From positions 558,001 to 622,000 of the forward strand of contig NZ_CP045434.1 in assembly GCF_009363895.1 (NCBI RefSeq): a stretch of DNA of 64,000 nt. The letters are read 5' to 3'. Under the pieces are notes generated by a model. It was not told the origin of the DNA. It saw only the letters and a program-made list of their open reading frames with translations, and did not search any database. Source of the DNA: Sphingomonas ginsengisoli An et al. 2013. GTDB taxonomy: Bacteria > Pseudomonadota > Alphaproteobacteria > Sphingomonadales > Sphingomonadaceae. Shown here piece after piece: positions 41,803-51,087 of this stretch. The translations under genes were made by a program, and so were the position numbers. Position 1 is the stretch's first letter. Each line of letters opens with the position of its first letter.

Positions 41803-43320
41803 ATGCCTGAGGCCGCCCACGCCCAGCCCGGCTGGGCCCTGCTCGCCTATCTCGTCGCGGGGGTCTGCTTCATCCTTGCACTGAGGGGCTTGTCGAGCCC
41901 GGTCAGCAGCCAGCGCGGCAACCGCCTTGGCATGATCGGTATGGCGATCGCCGTGCTGACGACGCTTATTACTCATGTGCCTCGCCAGACGCCGATGGGC
42001 CCGGGATGGACGGTCTACGCGCCGCTCCCTGCCGGCGAGCAATTCCAATGGCCGGTGGATTATTCGACGCTATTGCTCGTTATCGCCGCCATCGCCATCG
42101 GCGCCGTCATCGGCATCGTTACTGCCCGCCGCATCCAGATGACTGCGATGCCGCAGCTGGTCGCGGCCTTTCACAGCCTCGTCGGCCTCGCCGCGGTGCT
42201 GGTCGGCGCCGCCGCCTACCTCAATCCCGAGGCGTTCGGGATCGCGGTGCGGGTCACCCCGATCGCCACCCAGTCGTTCATCGCCATCCTGCCCGTCAGC
42301 CGAATCGAGCTCGGGCTCGGCGTCGCCATCGGCGCGATCACCTTCTCGGGCTCGGTCATCGCCTTCCTCAAGCTGAACGGCAACATGAGCGGGTCGCCGA
42401 TCCTGCTGCCGGGCCGCCACGTCATCAATCTCACGGTGCTCGCCGGCATCCTCGGGCTGATCGCCTACTTCACCCAGGACCAGGCGCCGTGGGTGTTCTT
42501 CACTGTCATGGGGCTTAGCTTCGCCATCGGCTTCCTGCTGATCATCCCCATCGGCGGGGCGGACATGCCGGTCGTGGTGTCGATGCTGAACAGCTATTCG
42601 GGCTGGGCGGCGGCGGCGATGGGCTTCACGCTCCACAACAGCGCGATGATCATCACCGGCGCGCTGGTCGGCAGCTCGGGCGCGATCCTCAGCTACATCA
42701 TGTGCCGCGCGATGAACCGCAGCTTCATCTCGGTCATCGCCGGCGGCTTCGGCGCGACCGCGGCGGCGGGCGGCGGCGAGGTCATCGACCGCCCCTACAA
42801 GCGCGGCTCGGCCGAGGACGCCGCCTTCCTGATGAGCCAGGCCGACCAGGTCATCATCGTCCCCGGCTACGGCATGGCGGTGGCGCAGGCGCAGCATGTG
42901 CTGCGCGAGATGGCCGACCTGCTCAAGAAGGAAGGGGTGAAGGTGAAATACGCCATCCACCCCGTCGCCGGCCGCATGCCCGGGCACATGAACGTGCTGC
43001 TTGCCGAGGCGAACGTGCCCTATGACGAGGTCTTCGAGCTCGAGGACATCAATTCCGAGTTCGCGCAGACCGACGTCGCGTTCGTGATCGGCGCCAACGA
43101 CGTCACCAACCCCGCCGCCAAGACCGACAAGAGCTCGCCCATTTACGGGATGCCCGTGCTCGACGTCGAAAAGGCGCGCACCGTGCTGTTCATCAAGCGC
43201 TCGATGGGCGGGGCGGGCTATGCCGGGGTCGATAACGAGCTGTTCTACCGCGACAACACGATGATGCTGCTGTCCGACGCCAAGAAGATGGTGGAGGAGA
43301 TCGTGAAAGCGCTTGGTTAA
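41803..43320 (+). CDS. pntB: NAD(P) transhydrogenase, beta subunit
   Basis: 505 residues: about nine membrane segments (domain II), then NADP-binding domain III beginning near residue 330. Conserved items include VTARRIQMTAMPQLVAAFHSLVG (shown split: ARRIQMTAMPQLVAAFH), SGSVIAFLKLNGNM, DMPVVVSMLNSYSGWAAAAMG, and domain III GYGMAVAQAQHVLREMADLLK with VIGANDVTNPAAKTDKSSPIYGMPVLDV. ATG after GGGGGAGAGTTGC chosen. Terminal gene of the pnt set. Confidence 0.97.
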   Translation: MPEAAHAQPGWALLAYLVAGVCFILALRGLSSPVSSQRGNRLGMIGMAIAVLTTLITHVPRQTPMGPGWTVYAPLPAGEQFQWPVDYSTLLLVIAAIAIGAVIGIVTARRIQMTAMPQLVAAFHSLVGLAAVLVGAAAYLNPEAFGIAVRVTPIATQSFIAILPVSRIELGLGVAIGAITFSGSVIAFLKLNGNMSGSPILLPGRHVINLTVLAGILGLIAYFTQDQAPWVFFTVMGLSFAIGFLLIIPIGGADMPVVVSMLNSYSGWAAAAMGFTLHNSAMIITGALVGSSGAILSYIMCRAMNRSFISVIAGGFGATAAAGGGEVIDRPYKRGSAEDAAFLMSQADQVIIVPGYGMAVAQAQHVLREMADLLKKEGVKVKYAIHPVAGRMPGHMNVLLAEANVPYDEVFELEDINSEFAQTDVAFVIGANDVTNPAAKTDKSSPIYGMPVLDVEKARTVLFIKRSMGGAGYAGVDNELFYRDNTMMLLSDAKKMVEEIVKALG

Positions 43321-43511
43321 TCGAAACGGCCAAGCAACGCTTTGTCGCTTCGCCGCCACAGCTGGCAGTTGTCGCGTTAACTATTGGCGTTGGCGACTTG
43401 TCGGACCTGTGCGAACAAGTGAAAAGAAGCGCGACGAGGCTTCGCTAGAGGCCTGAATCGTCTTGGTATTCGGGGACGGCGCGCCGACGCGCGCCAGGGG
43501 AGTGGCGACAG

Positions 43512-44237
43512 GTGCGTAAGCTCGGGATCATCGGCGGGGCGAGCTGGAGTTCGACCGCGCTTTATTACGATCACATCAACCGCCAGGTGGCGCAGCGGAT
43601 GGGCGGGCTGCACAGCGCCCGGCTGGTGATCGAAAGCCTCGACTTCGAGGAGGATTACGCGCGCTTCCATCGCAGCGGCGACTGGACCGGCGCGGAGAAG
43701 GTGGTGGTCGACGCTTCGCAGCGGCTCAAGACCGCCGGCGCCGAAGGCCTGCTGTTCGCGTCCAACACGATGCACAAGTCGGCCGAGGCCGCTTGCAAGG
43801 CGACCGGGCTCGAACTGGTCGACATCCGCGAGGCGACCGCCGCCCGGCTCGTCGCCGACGGCCGCAGCCGCATCGCGCTGCTCGGCACGCGCTTCACCAT
43901 GACCGAGGAATGGGCTCGCGCCCCCTACATGGAGCGCGGCATCGTCATCCAGGAACTCAGCCCCGAGTGGCGGACCGAGGTCGACCGGATCATCTACGAG
44001 GAACTGGCCGGCGGTCGCGTCGTGCGCGAGAGCCAGCGTAAATTGAAGACGTTGATCACCGAACTGGGCAAGCTCAAGGTCCAGGCGATCGTGCTCGGCT
44101 GCACCGAGCTGGTGCTCGCGGTCGATACCCGCGCCAACGTCCTGCCGGTCTACGACACCACCGCCATCCACGCCGCCGCGGCGGTCAAGTGGATGCTCGC
44201 CGACCAGCAGATCGAGGAAGCCCGAGCCGCCGCCTGA
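43512..44237 (+). CDS. Aspartate/glutamate racemase family protein (Ser/Cys)
   Basis: 241 residues: GIIGGASWSSTALYYDHIN at the N-terminus, FASNTMHKSAEA near residue 82-92 and VLGCTELVLA near 195. In classic members the two catalytic residues are both Cys; here the first is Ser84 and the second Cys197. E. coli YgeA, as I recall, pairs Thr83 with Cys197, so a Ser/Cys pair would be similar and compatible with activity biased to one direction. GTG start with GGGGAG upstream. Standalone gene. Confidence 0.85.
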   Translation: MRKLGIIGGASWSSTALYYDHINRQVAQRMGGLHSARLVIESLDFEEDYARFHRSGDWTGAEKVVVDASQRLKTAGAEGLLFASNTMHKSAEAACKATGLELVDIREATAARLVADGRSRIALLGTRFTMTEEWARAPYMERGIVIQELSPEWRTEVDRIIYEELAGGRVVRESQRKLKTLITELGKLKVQAIVLGCTELVLAVDTRANVLPVYDTTAIHAAAAVKWMLADQQIEEARAAA

Positions 44238-44312
44238 CGAGCGTGCGGCCCTGGCTTGATCCCTGCGAAACCGGTTGCTAGCAAAAACGCGTTAACTGCT
44301 CGGGTGGGGGTA

Positions 44313-44444
44313 ATGCGCAAAAAGTGGTCGAAGCCACAGGTCAAGGTCATGAAGGCCGGCGATGCGGAGTCGCAACGCAGCGTCGGCACTCCGGACGCGG
44401 GTTCGGCAAGCCTGGCCAAGGCGGCCAATTTAGCTGATCGCTGA
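44313..44444 (+). CDS. Candidate RiPP precursor peptide with lasso-like leader
   Basis: 43 residues from an ATG with GGGTGGGGG upstream. The N-terminal part matches the lasso-type leader pattern (aromatic-x-x-Pro-x-aliphatic ... Gly ... Glu): Trp5, Pro8, Val10, Gly16, Glu19. The C-terminal part (residues 24-43, VGTPDAGSASLAKAANLADR) is Ala/Ser-rich and would be the core. It stops 6 nt before the asparagine-synthetase-like gene. No acid sits at ring position 7-9 from a Gly start, so an ordinary lasso ring is not obvious. An upstream in-frame extension also exists but lacks support. Confidence 0.6.
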   Translation: MRKKWSKPQVKVMKAGDAESQRSVGTPDAGSASLAKAANLADR

Positions 44445-44450
44445 CCGGCG

Positions 44451-46157
44451 ATGACCGTCACCGGCCGGTTCACGGCCGACGGTCCGGCCGCTCACGACGT
44501 CACCATCGCGCACGACCGCGCACTGTTCCGCGCCGCGGAGGCGCGCGCGGGGCAGCGCCACTGCGTGATCGAGGGACGCGGCGACGATCCGCGGGCGCCG
44601 CTCGATCCGGGGAAATTGCTTTCGCATTGGTCACCCGGTGACCTCGGCCGACTTGGCGGGGATTGGGCGGTGGCTTTAGCCGACCTTGAGCGCCAAGTTC
44701 TCGTCCTCGCCCTCGCGCCACTAAGCGAACTCGAGCTTTTCTACCATGTCGCCGCCGATGGGACGGTGATTTATTCCACCGACCTTGCGGCGCTCATTCG
44801 CCGGGTGCCCGCCAAGTTCGACCTCACCATGGTCGCGCGAGCGTTCGCCATGCAACCGTTCTTCGATGAGCAGCGCTCACTCTATCACGGCATCTGGCAG
44901 GTGCAGCCGGGATCGCTGGTGACGATCACGGCGGGCGAAGCCAAGGTGAGCCGCTTCTGGGAATTGCCGCCACCGGCTAGTTTGAGGCTCGGTCATGCGG
45001 AAGCCGCATTGAAGCTTCGCGGCCTTCTCGAGCAGGCCGTGCAGCGCCGTCTGAGTGCGATCGAGGGCTCGGCGGGCACGCTGTTGAGCGCGGGCCGTGA
45101 CAGCGGCGCAGTCACCGCGGTCGCGGCGCGTGAACTGGCCGCTCGGGGACAGACGCTCGACGCCTGGACTGCCGCTGCCGAGCCGGACGGCGCGGACGAC
45201 GGGCTGCATCTGCTCGACGAGGCGCCGCTCGCTGCTTGCACCGCAGCGGGTTTCGCCAACGTCCGTCATCATGTCCTGCGGCCGCGACCGTTCGACCTGT
45301 GCGCCAGGCTCGACGACATCCATCGGCGGGTGCGGGTGCCGATCGCGCAGCCGCTGGCAGTCGCCTGGTGCGAGCAGCTGTGGGACGCCGCCAGTGCGGC
45401 GGGCAATCGGCTGCTGCTGAGCGGCGACTTCGGCAACTATGCGCTGAGTGCGGGCGGCTTGGGGTGGCTGGAGGACGTTCGGGCCGAGGAGGGTGTGGGC
45501 CGGTGGTTGGCGACGATTGCTACGCTGGTGGTGCGTGACCCGCGCCGGTGGCGGAGCCTCGGCGGCGCGCTGCTCGGCCACGGCTGGCGCTCGCGTACGC
45601 CGCCTGGCCCGAGGCCGCTGGATGGCTTCGTCCGCGGGCCGTTCGCAGTGGCCCTGCGAGAGGCGACGACGGCGACAGCGCCGCGCTTGACCTATCGCAA
45701 GTGGCTACGCCGAGGGGTGCGGATTTCGGTCAATCCGAACGATGTCGTGACGATCGGGCGCGAGCTCGAGCAGACCGATCCGACCCGCGACCGTGGGCTG
45801 GTGGAGTTTGTCCACGCGCTTCCGGCAGCCATGCTGGTCGGGCCGGACGGCCGCCGCGACCTGTTCGAGCGCGCGTTCGGCGACCTGCTCCCGCCAGCCG
45901 TGCTGCGGCCGCAGCGCCGGGGGCGGCAGAATGTCGACTGGCACCTGAGCTACGACCCTGCGCAGCTGGCAGAGGCGGTTCGCCGCTATGCGGAAGTGCC
46001 CGCGGTGCGCGAATGGGTCGATTGTGACGCGCTGCTCGGCGCGTTGCGCGATTGGCCGGCCGAGCGGACGCTGCGCGGGGCTTTATACGATCGGATGGTG
46101 TGGGGGGTCTTGCCGGCCATTTCGCTCGCCAGCTTCCTGGCCGTCGGAAAACCCTAG
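44451..46157 (+). CDS. Asparagine synthetase-like protein (possible RiPP-modifying enzyme)
   Basis: 568 residues in the AsnB fold. There is no Cys2, so the N-terminal glutaminase domain is inactive as in lasso cyclases. The ATP-pyrophosphatase loop is SAGRDSGAV (residues 213 onward) instead of the usual SGGLDSSAV; the S-x-G-x-D-S core is retained. FGNYALSAGG and WGVLPAISLASFL follow. Adjacent to the candidate precursor, which suggests it activates a carboxyl group of that peptide for amide or isopeptide formation. It could instead be an isolated asparagine-synthetase paralogue of unknown use. Confidence 0.8.
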   Translation: MTVTGRFTADGPAAHDVTIAHDRALFRAAEARAGQRHCVIEGRGDDPRAPLDPGKLLSHWSPGDLGRLGGDWAVALADLERQVLVLALAPLSELELFYHVAADGTVIYSTDLAALIRRVPAKFDLTMVARAFAMQPFFDEQRSLYHGIWQVQPGSLVTITAGEAKVSRFWELPPPASLRLGHAEAALKLRGLLEQAVQRRLSAIEGSAGTLLSAGRDSGAVTAVAARELAARGQTLDAWTAAAEPDGADDGLHLLDEAPLAACTAAGFANVRHHVLRPRPFDLCARLDDIHRRVRVPIAQPLAVAWCEQLWDAASAAGNRLLLSGDFGNYALSAGGLGWLEDVRAEEGVGRWLATIATLVVRDPRRWRSLGGALLGHGWRSRTPPGPRPLDGFVRGPFAVALREATTATAPRLTYRKWLRRGVRISVNPNDVVTIGRELEQTDPTRDRGLVEFVHALPAAMLVGPDGRRDLFERAFGDLLPPAVLRPQRRGRQNVDWHLSYDPAQLAEAVRRYAEVPAVREWVDCDALLGALRDWPAERTLRGALYDRMVWGVLPAISLASFLAVGKP

Positions 46158-46552
46158 TCGAGCGGGTCGAGGCTGGGGGCGGCGACGTCGACCCAGGCGT
46201 GCTTGCGGTCCCCGTAGACCGTATATTCGGGCGGCGGGAAGGACGGTTCGGCGAAGGCGCCGATTGCGATGGCGGTAAGGCCGGGTAGGCCCTCGGCCTG
46301 ATAGCCGACAGTCGAGCCGCAGGTCGGGCAGAAGCGGAAAGTCGCGACCTGGCCGCTGTCGCCGGCGGCCGACCAGCTTTTGGTCTCGCCCTCCCACTGC
46401 ACCCGATCGTCGGGCCAGCGCGCCTGCGCCGCGAAGCTGCTTCCCGAACGCTTCTGGCAGTTGAGGCAGAAGCAGACCGAGACGCGGACCGGATCGCCCG
46501 TGCAGGTCGCGCTTAGCTGCCCGCAGCGGCAGGTGGCGGTGCGCGCGCTCAT
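46154..46552 (-). CDS. GFA (glutathione-dependent formaldehyde-activating) family zinc protein
   Basis: 132 residues. Zinc-binding cysteines in TCRCGQLSATCTG, CFCLNCQKRSG and FCPTCGSTVGY follow the GFA/CENP-V layout. Such proteins bind glutathione adducts or metals; formaldehyde activation is only one documented case. It ends 4 nt inside the asparagine-synthetase-like gene's 3' end, converging with it, and its ATG overlaps the stop of the proline-rich protein upstream (46549-46552), so the two are co-translated. Confidence 0.93.
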   Translation of the reverse strand: MSARTATCRCGQLSATCTGDPVRVSVCFCLNCQKRSGSSFAAQARWPDDRVQWEGETKSWSAAGDSGQVATFRFCPTCGSTVGYQAEGLPGLTAIAIGAFAEPSFPPPEYTVYGDRKHAWVDVAAPSLDPLD

Positions 46553-47364
46553 CCCTTGCGCGCCAGCGTATAGTCGATCCGGATCCGCACCCACTCACCG
46601 ACCATCACCTGGTTGTCGCGCTGCGGCGGGCGCACCCGGAACTGCCAGGCGGCGGCGAGCACGGCGCGCAGCACGCCCGAATTGTTGGGATATTCGTCGA
46701 GGCCGATGCAGTCGGCGACGCGGAAGTCGGGCACCGTCTTGCAGGCGATCAGCGCGAAGCTGTCGGGCTGCGCGGTCGACAAGTAACCGCGCAATTCGCT
46801 CTCATAGGGTTTGCGATACCAGGCGGCGGCGTAGAGCTTTTCGCCATTGGGGCCGTGGCCCTCGGCGAGCGGCGTGTCCCCGGCGGCCGGGCCGGGCGCG
46901 GCGGGTCCCGCGACATGGCGAGGCGCGGCGGGGGCGCTGGGGAGCGAACGGATGTCGAGCCCCGCCATCGCGCCTTTCGGCAACTCGATGATCGGGGTCG
47001 GCGCGACGATCGGGCTTGGCGGCGTCGGGCTCGGGGTGGCCTGGGTGCGCGTCTGCGACGGAACCGGCGCGGGCGGGAGGGGGACCGTCGGCGCGGTTGC
47101 GGCGGCCTTGGGGGTCGGCGCGGGCGCGGGCGGGGCAGGGGTGTCGTCGGTCTTCTGGTTGCTGAGCTCGATGCTCACCAGATGCGGTTCGGGCGGCGGC
47201 TTGGTGGCTTCACCGCGTCCCAGCGTTAGCAGCGCAAGCACCAGCAGCAGCTCGATCAGCAGGGCGACCGCCCAGCCGACCGCGCGGCGGCTGGCCGGGA
47301 CCCGGAGCGCCTCGCGGATGCTGGTGGGGCGGCTATCGGCCGTCGAGACGCGCGACATGAACAT
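46549..47364 (-). CDS. Proline-rich single-span envelope protein (TonB-like organisation)
   Basis: 271 residues: a short cytoplasmic N-terminus, one span (AVGWAVALLIELLLVLALLTL), a periplasmic Pro/Ala/Thr-rich linker (about residues 60-160) and a folded C-terminal domain with two Cys (LIACKTVPD, VADCIGLDE) that could form a disulfide. The layout is TonB-like, but I see no TonB C-terminal signature (YP). Function unassigned. Overlaps the GFA gene by 4 nt. ATG here or at 47358. Confidence 0.75.
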   Translation of the reverse strand: MFMSRVSTADSRPTSIREALRVPASRRAVGWAVALLIELLLVLALLTLGRGEATKPPPEPHLVSIELSNQKTDDTPAPPAPAPTPKAAATAPTVPLPPAPVPSQTRTQATPSPTPPSPIVAPTPIIELPKGAMAGLDIRSLPSAPAAPRHVAGPAAPGPAAGDTPLAEGHGPNGEKLYAAAWYRKPYESELRGYLSTAQPDSFALIACKTVPDFRVADCIGLDEYPNNSGVLRAVLAAAWQFRVRPPQRDNQVMVGEWVRIRIDYTLARKG

Positions 47365-47461
47365 CGATGCCGCCTTTTAGAGCAGCGGCGCGGCAGCGCC
47401 ACCATTGGTGCAAAAGTTCACCCTCTCGCAACCTTGGCGGCGATCACCTAAGTCGGCGGGC

Positions 47462-49402
47462 GTGAGCAAGGCCGACCGTCCGCACCATCCTCGCGCCGCC
47501 GAGCGCTTCAACGAGGAGGCGGCGACCACTACCGTCAAGGGCGGGGGCGAGGCGCCCGATCTCGAGGCGGGGGTCGCCGCGATCCGCAATGTCTTGAAGA
47601 CGCTCCCGGCGCGGCCCGGGGTCTATCGGATGCAGGACGCCAAGGGCGACGTGCTCTATGTCGGCAAGGCGCGCGCGCTCAAGCAAAGGGTGACCAACTA
47701 TACGCAGGTCGCGCGGCTGTCGAAGCGGCTGCAGCGGATGGTCGCGCAGACGCGCTCGATGACCATCGTCACCACCCGGACCGAGGCCGAGGCGCTGCTG
47801 CTCGAGGCGCAGCTGATCAAGCGCTTCCGGCCGCCCTACAATGTGCTGCTCCGCGACGACAAAAGCTTCCCGTTCATCCTGCTGCGCGAGGATCATGCCT
47901 TTCCGCGGGTGCAGAAACATCGCGGGGCGCGGCGGCTGAAAGGGCAATATTTCGGGCCGTTCGCCAGCGCGGGTTCGGTCACTCGCACGCTTAATGCGTT
48001 GCAGAAGCTCTTCCTGCTAAGAAGCTGTTCGGACAGCTTTTTCCAGAACCGATCGCGGCCTTGCCTGCTTTACCAGATCCGCCGCTGCTCGGCACCGTGC
48101 GTTGGGCGGATCGAACAACCCGCCTACGGCGAGCTGGTCGAAGACGCGAAGAATTTCCTCTCCGGCAAGTCGACCGGCGTGCAGGCGCGGCTGAGCAAGT
48201 CGATGGCCGAGGCGGCCGAGAAGCAGGATTACGAGCTGGCGGCGGTCTATCGCGATCGGCTGCGCGCGCTGACCTACATCCAGGGCAGCCAAACGGTCCA
48301 CGCCGAGGGACTGGGCGACGCCGATATTTTCGCGCTTGCCTGCAGCGGCGGGCAGATGTGCATCCAAGCCTTCTTCATTCGTGGCGGGCAGAATTGGGGG
48401 CACCGCGCCTTCTTCCCCAGCCACACCGCCGACGTGCCCGAGGCCGAGGTTCTCAGCAGCTTCCTGGTCCAATTCTACGAGGATATGCCGCCGCCCAAGC
48501 GGGTGCTGGTCGATCGCGAGCTGCCCGAACTCGAACTGCTCGCCGAGGCGCTGTCCGAGCGGGCGGAACGCAAGGTCCTGATCGAGCGGCCCCAGCGCGG
48601 CGACCGCCGCAAGTTGATCGAGCAGGCCAGCCGAAACGCCACAGAGGCACTCGAGCGGCGGATGGCCGAGGGGACAACCCAGACGCGACTGCTGCGCGAG
48701 CTGGCCGACACGTTCGAGCTGCCCGACCTGCCCAAGCGGATCGAGGTCTATGACAACAGCCACATCATGGGGACCAATGCGACCGGGGCGATGATCGTCG
48801 CCGGGCCCGAGGGCTTCCGTAAGAACAGCTACCGCAAGTTCAACATCAAGCAGGCGGCGACCGACGACGACTTCGGGATGATGAAGGAAGTGCTAGAACG
48901 GCGCTTCGCCCGGCTCGAGAAGGACGATCCCGACCGGGCGAGCGGGGAATGGCCCGACCTCCTCCTGATCGACGGCGGGCGCGGCCAATTGAACGCGGTG
49001 TGCGAGATCATGGAGAATGCCGGGGTCCATGACATTCCGGTGATCGGCGTCGCCAAAGGGCCGCACCACGGCCGCGAGGGGCGCGAAGTGTTCCACCTGC
49101 CGAATGGGCGAGAACTGACGCTGCCAGTCAATTCGCCCTTGCTCTTCTACCTCCAGCGACTCCGCGACGAGGCGCACCGCTTCGCCATCGGCACCCACCG
49201 CGCCAAGCGCGCCAAGAGCCTGACCACCTCGACCCTCGACGAGGTACCGGGGATCGGGCCCAACCGGAAGCGCGCGCTGCTGATGCACTTCGGGACCGCG
49301 CGGGCGGTCAAGGGCGCGGCGCTGGAGGATCTCGAGCGGGCGCCGGGGATCAGCAAGGGCACCGCGCGCCAGCTCTACGATTATTTCCACCCCAACGGAT
49401 GA
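47462..49402 (+). CDS. uvrC: Excinuclease ABC subunit C
   Basis: Nuclease of nucleotide excision repair, incising on both sides of damage. 646 residues: GIY-YIG domain ([26 protein letters not shown], shown split as PGVYRMQD then [14 protein letters not shown]), central region with a UVR-like helix ([13 protein letters not shown]), RNase H-like domain with [15 protein letters not shown], and terminal HhH motifs ([18 protein letters not shown]). GTG start preferred; the longer frame adds 19 unconserved residues. Overlaps recO by 4 nt. Confidence 0.96.
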   Translation: MSKADRPHHPRAAERFNEEAATTTVKGGGEAPDLEAGVAAIRNVLKTLPARPGVYRMQDAKGDVLYVGKARALKQRVTNYTQVARLSKRLQRMVAQTRSMTIVTTRTEAEALLLEAQLIKRFRPPYNVLLRDDKSFPFILLREDHAFPRVQKHRGARRLKGQYFGPFASAGSVTRTLNALQKLFLLRSCSDSFFQNRSRPCLLYQIRRCSAPCVGRIEQPAYGELVEDAKNFLSGKSTGVQARLSKSMAEAAEKQDYELAAVYRDRLRALTYIQGSQTVHAEGLGDADIFALACSGGQMCIQAFFIRGGQNWGHRAFFPSHTADVPEAEVLSSFLVQFYEDMPPPKRVLVDRELPELELLAEALSERAERKVLIERPQRGDRRKLIEQASRNATEALERRMAEGTTQTRLLRELADTFELPDLPKRIEVYDNSHIMGTNATGAMIVAGPEGFRKNSYRKFNIKQAATDDDFGMMKEVLERRFARLEKDDPDRASGEWPDLLLIDGGRGQLNAVCEIMENAGVHDIPVIGVAKGPHHGREGREVFHLPNGRELTLPVNSPLLFYLQRLRDEAHRFAIGTHRAKRAKSLTTSTLDEVPGIGPNRKRALLMHFGTARAVKGAALEDLERAPGISKGTARQLYDYFHPNG

Positions 49403-50136
49403 GGCTGACCACCCCCGCCATCGTGCTCGGGCTGCGCAACCATGGCGAGCATGGCGCGGTGATCCGGCTGCTCACCCCCGACGAGGGACTGGTGGCGGGC
49501 TATGTCCGCGGGGCGCGGGGACGGCGGCTGCGGCCGGTGCTGATGGCCGGCAATGCGGTCGAGGCGCAACTGGCGGCCCGGACCGACGTCCAGCTCCCGC
49601 AGATCACGGTCGAGCTTATCCACAGCCGCGGTCCGCTGCTGTCGGAAGCGCTGCCGGCGGCGGCGATCGAGTGGGTGGCGGCGTTGACCGCGGTCGCGCT
49701 GCCCGAGCGCCAGCCATATCCCCGGCTGTACGACGCGCTGGCCGCGCTGCTCGACGCGGTGGAGGCGGCCCCCGCGGCGCGCGGCTGGGCGAGCGCGCTG
49801 GTCCGCTATGAGCTGTTGCTGCTGGCGGAACTCGGCTTCGGGCTCGACCTCGAGGCCTGCGCGGTCAGTGGTGCCAGCGACAATCTGGTGGCGGTCTCGC
49901 CGCGATCAGGACGAGCGGTCAGTGCCGCCGAGGCCGAGCCTTATGCTGGCAAGCTGCTGCGCCTGCCGCCTTTTCTGCTCGCGGGCGGGTCGGCGGAGTG
50001 GCCCGACATCCTCGACGGGCTGGCGCTGACCGGCCATTTCCTGTCGCGCGACCTGCTGCACCAGCGCCAGGTCGGACTCGACGATAGCCGCGCGCGGCTC
50101 GTCGAGCGGTTGCGGCGCGCCGCTGGGCTGCCATAA
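49399..50136 (+). CDS. recO: DNA repair protein RecO
   Basis: 245 residues, RecF-pathway mediator that loads RecA. OB-fold N-terminus ([23 protein letters not shown], shown split as [17 protein letters not shown]), [11 protein letters not shown], and the helical [21 protein letters not shown] motif in pieces ([15 protein letters not shown]). The ATG overlaps the uvrC stop. It forms a plus-strand repair/housekeeping run uvrC-recO-apaG. The C-terminal zinc cysteines of some RecO proteins are reduced to the Cys after LDLEA here. Confidence 0.94.
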   Translation: MRLTTPAIVLGLRNHGEHGAVIRLLTPDEGLVAGYVRGARGRRLRPVLMAGNAVEAQLAARTDVQLPQITVELIHSRGPLLSEALPAAAIEWVAALTAVALPERQPYPRLYDALAALLDAVEAAPAARGWASALVRYELLLLAELGFGLDLEACAVSGASDNLVAVSPRSGRAVSAAEAEPYAGKLLRLPPFLLAGGSAEWPDILDGLALTGHFLSRDLLHQRQVGLDDSRARLVERLRRAAGLP

Positions 50137-50142
50137 GGGCTT

Positions 50143-50547
50143 ATGTCTCTTAGCGCCCTTGCCGTCCTGTTCCCGCATGAAGCGACGACCCGCGACATCA
50201 CCGTCCGGGTGGCGGTGTCCTACCTTGCCGAGCAGTCCGCGCCCGAGAATGGCCGCTGGTTCTGGTCATACCATATCCGGCTCGAGAATGGCGGCGGGAA
50301 GAGCGTCCAGTTGCTGTCGCGGCACTGGCGCATCCTCGACGGCCGCGGCGCGCTGCACGAGGTGCGCGGCGAGGGCGTGGTCGGCGAAATGCCGCTGATC
50401 GCGCCGGGGGCGAGCTTCGACTATGTCTCAGGCTGCCCGCTCGGCACGCCGACCGGCTCGATGGAGGGCAGCTACCGGCTGGTCGACGAGGACGGCGAGG
50501 CGTTCGACGTCGCCATTCCGCGCTTCCCGCTGAGCGGACCGGCCTGA
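50143..50547 (+). CDS. apaG: ApaG domain protein (Co2+/Mg2+ efflux protein ApaG)
   Basis: 134 residues, FN3-like beta fold. Conserved: ITVRVAVSYLAEQSAPE, FWSYHIRLENGG, VQLLSRHWRILDGRG, VRGEGVVGEMPLIAPGASFDYVSGCP (in pieces: VVGEMPLIAPG, FDYVSGCPL) and GTPTGSMEGSYRLV. ApaG affects cobalt/magnesium and Ap4A levels in enterobacteria; mechanism unresolved. Six nt after recO, followed directly by the DUF488 gene. Confidence 0.96.
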   Translation: MSLSALAVLFPHEATTRDITVRVAVSYLAEQSAPENGRWFWSYHIRLENGGGKSVQLLSRHWRILDGRGALHEVRGEGVVGEMPLIAPGASFDYVSGCPLGTPTGSMEGSYRLVDEDGEAFDVAIPRFPLSGPA

Positions 50548-50985
50548 TTGGCGCTGCGCTTCTTCACCATCGGTTATGAGGGGACCACGGTCGCCGACTT
50601 CCTCGCCGCGCTGAAGGCCGCGGGGGTGACCCGGCTGGTCGACATCAGGGCGTTGCCGCTGTCGCGCCGGCCCGGCTTTTCCAAGTCGCCGCTGCGCGCG
50701 GCCTTGGCCGAAGCAGGGATCGAATATGCCCATCTGCGCGCCCTCGGCACGCCGGCCGCGGGACGAGAGGCCGCGCGTAAAGGCCGGCAGGCCGAGCTCG
50801 AGCGAATCTACCGCGAGCAGCTTGAGCTGCCCGAGGCGATGGCCGCCAGCGCGCAGTTGCGTGAGCTCGCTGTGGAGGCGCCGACCGCGCTTCTCTGCTT
50901 CGAGCGCGAGCCAGCGGGCTGCCACCGCTCGCTGTGGCTGCGGTGGGAGGCTCCCGACGCCGAGGTTATCGACCTCTTTCCGTAA
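50548..50985 (+). CDS. DUF488 family protein
   Basis: 145 residues. Signature FFTIGYEGTTVADFLAAL near the start, TRLVDIRALPLSRRPGFSKSPL and LLCFEREPAGCHRSLW at the end (contains the family Cys-His pair). Function unknown; members are thought to be cytoplasmic and some bind nucleic acid. The TTG start abuts the apaG stop (TGATTG); GCGGA upstream gives a modest Shine-Dalgarno. Probably the last gene of the uvrC unit. Confidence 0.9.
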   Translation: MALRFFTIGYEGTTVADFLAALKAAGVTRLVDIRALPLSRRPGFSKSPLRAALAEAGIEYAHLRALGTPAAGREAARKGRQAELERIYREQLELPEAMAASAQLRELAVEAPTALLCFEREPAGCHRSLWLRWEAPDAEVIDLFP

Positions 50986-51087
50986 CTCGGTCCAAAATAA
51001 TGCACAGGCCGACGTCCCGGCGATCCACAGCCCGGCACCGCCGCGGCAGTACCAGGGCGCGGATCACGCGGCGGCGCACCACATAGC

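Noticed and set aside
44313..44444. Canonical lasso peptide precursor
   Set aside because: No B1/B2 proteins or transporter nearby, and no Asp/Glu at position 7-9 of a Gly-initiated core; kept only as a general RiPP candidate.
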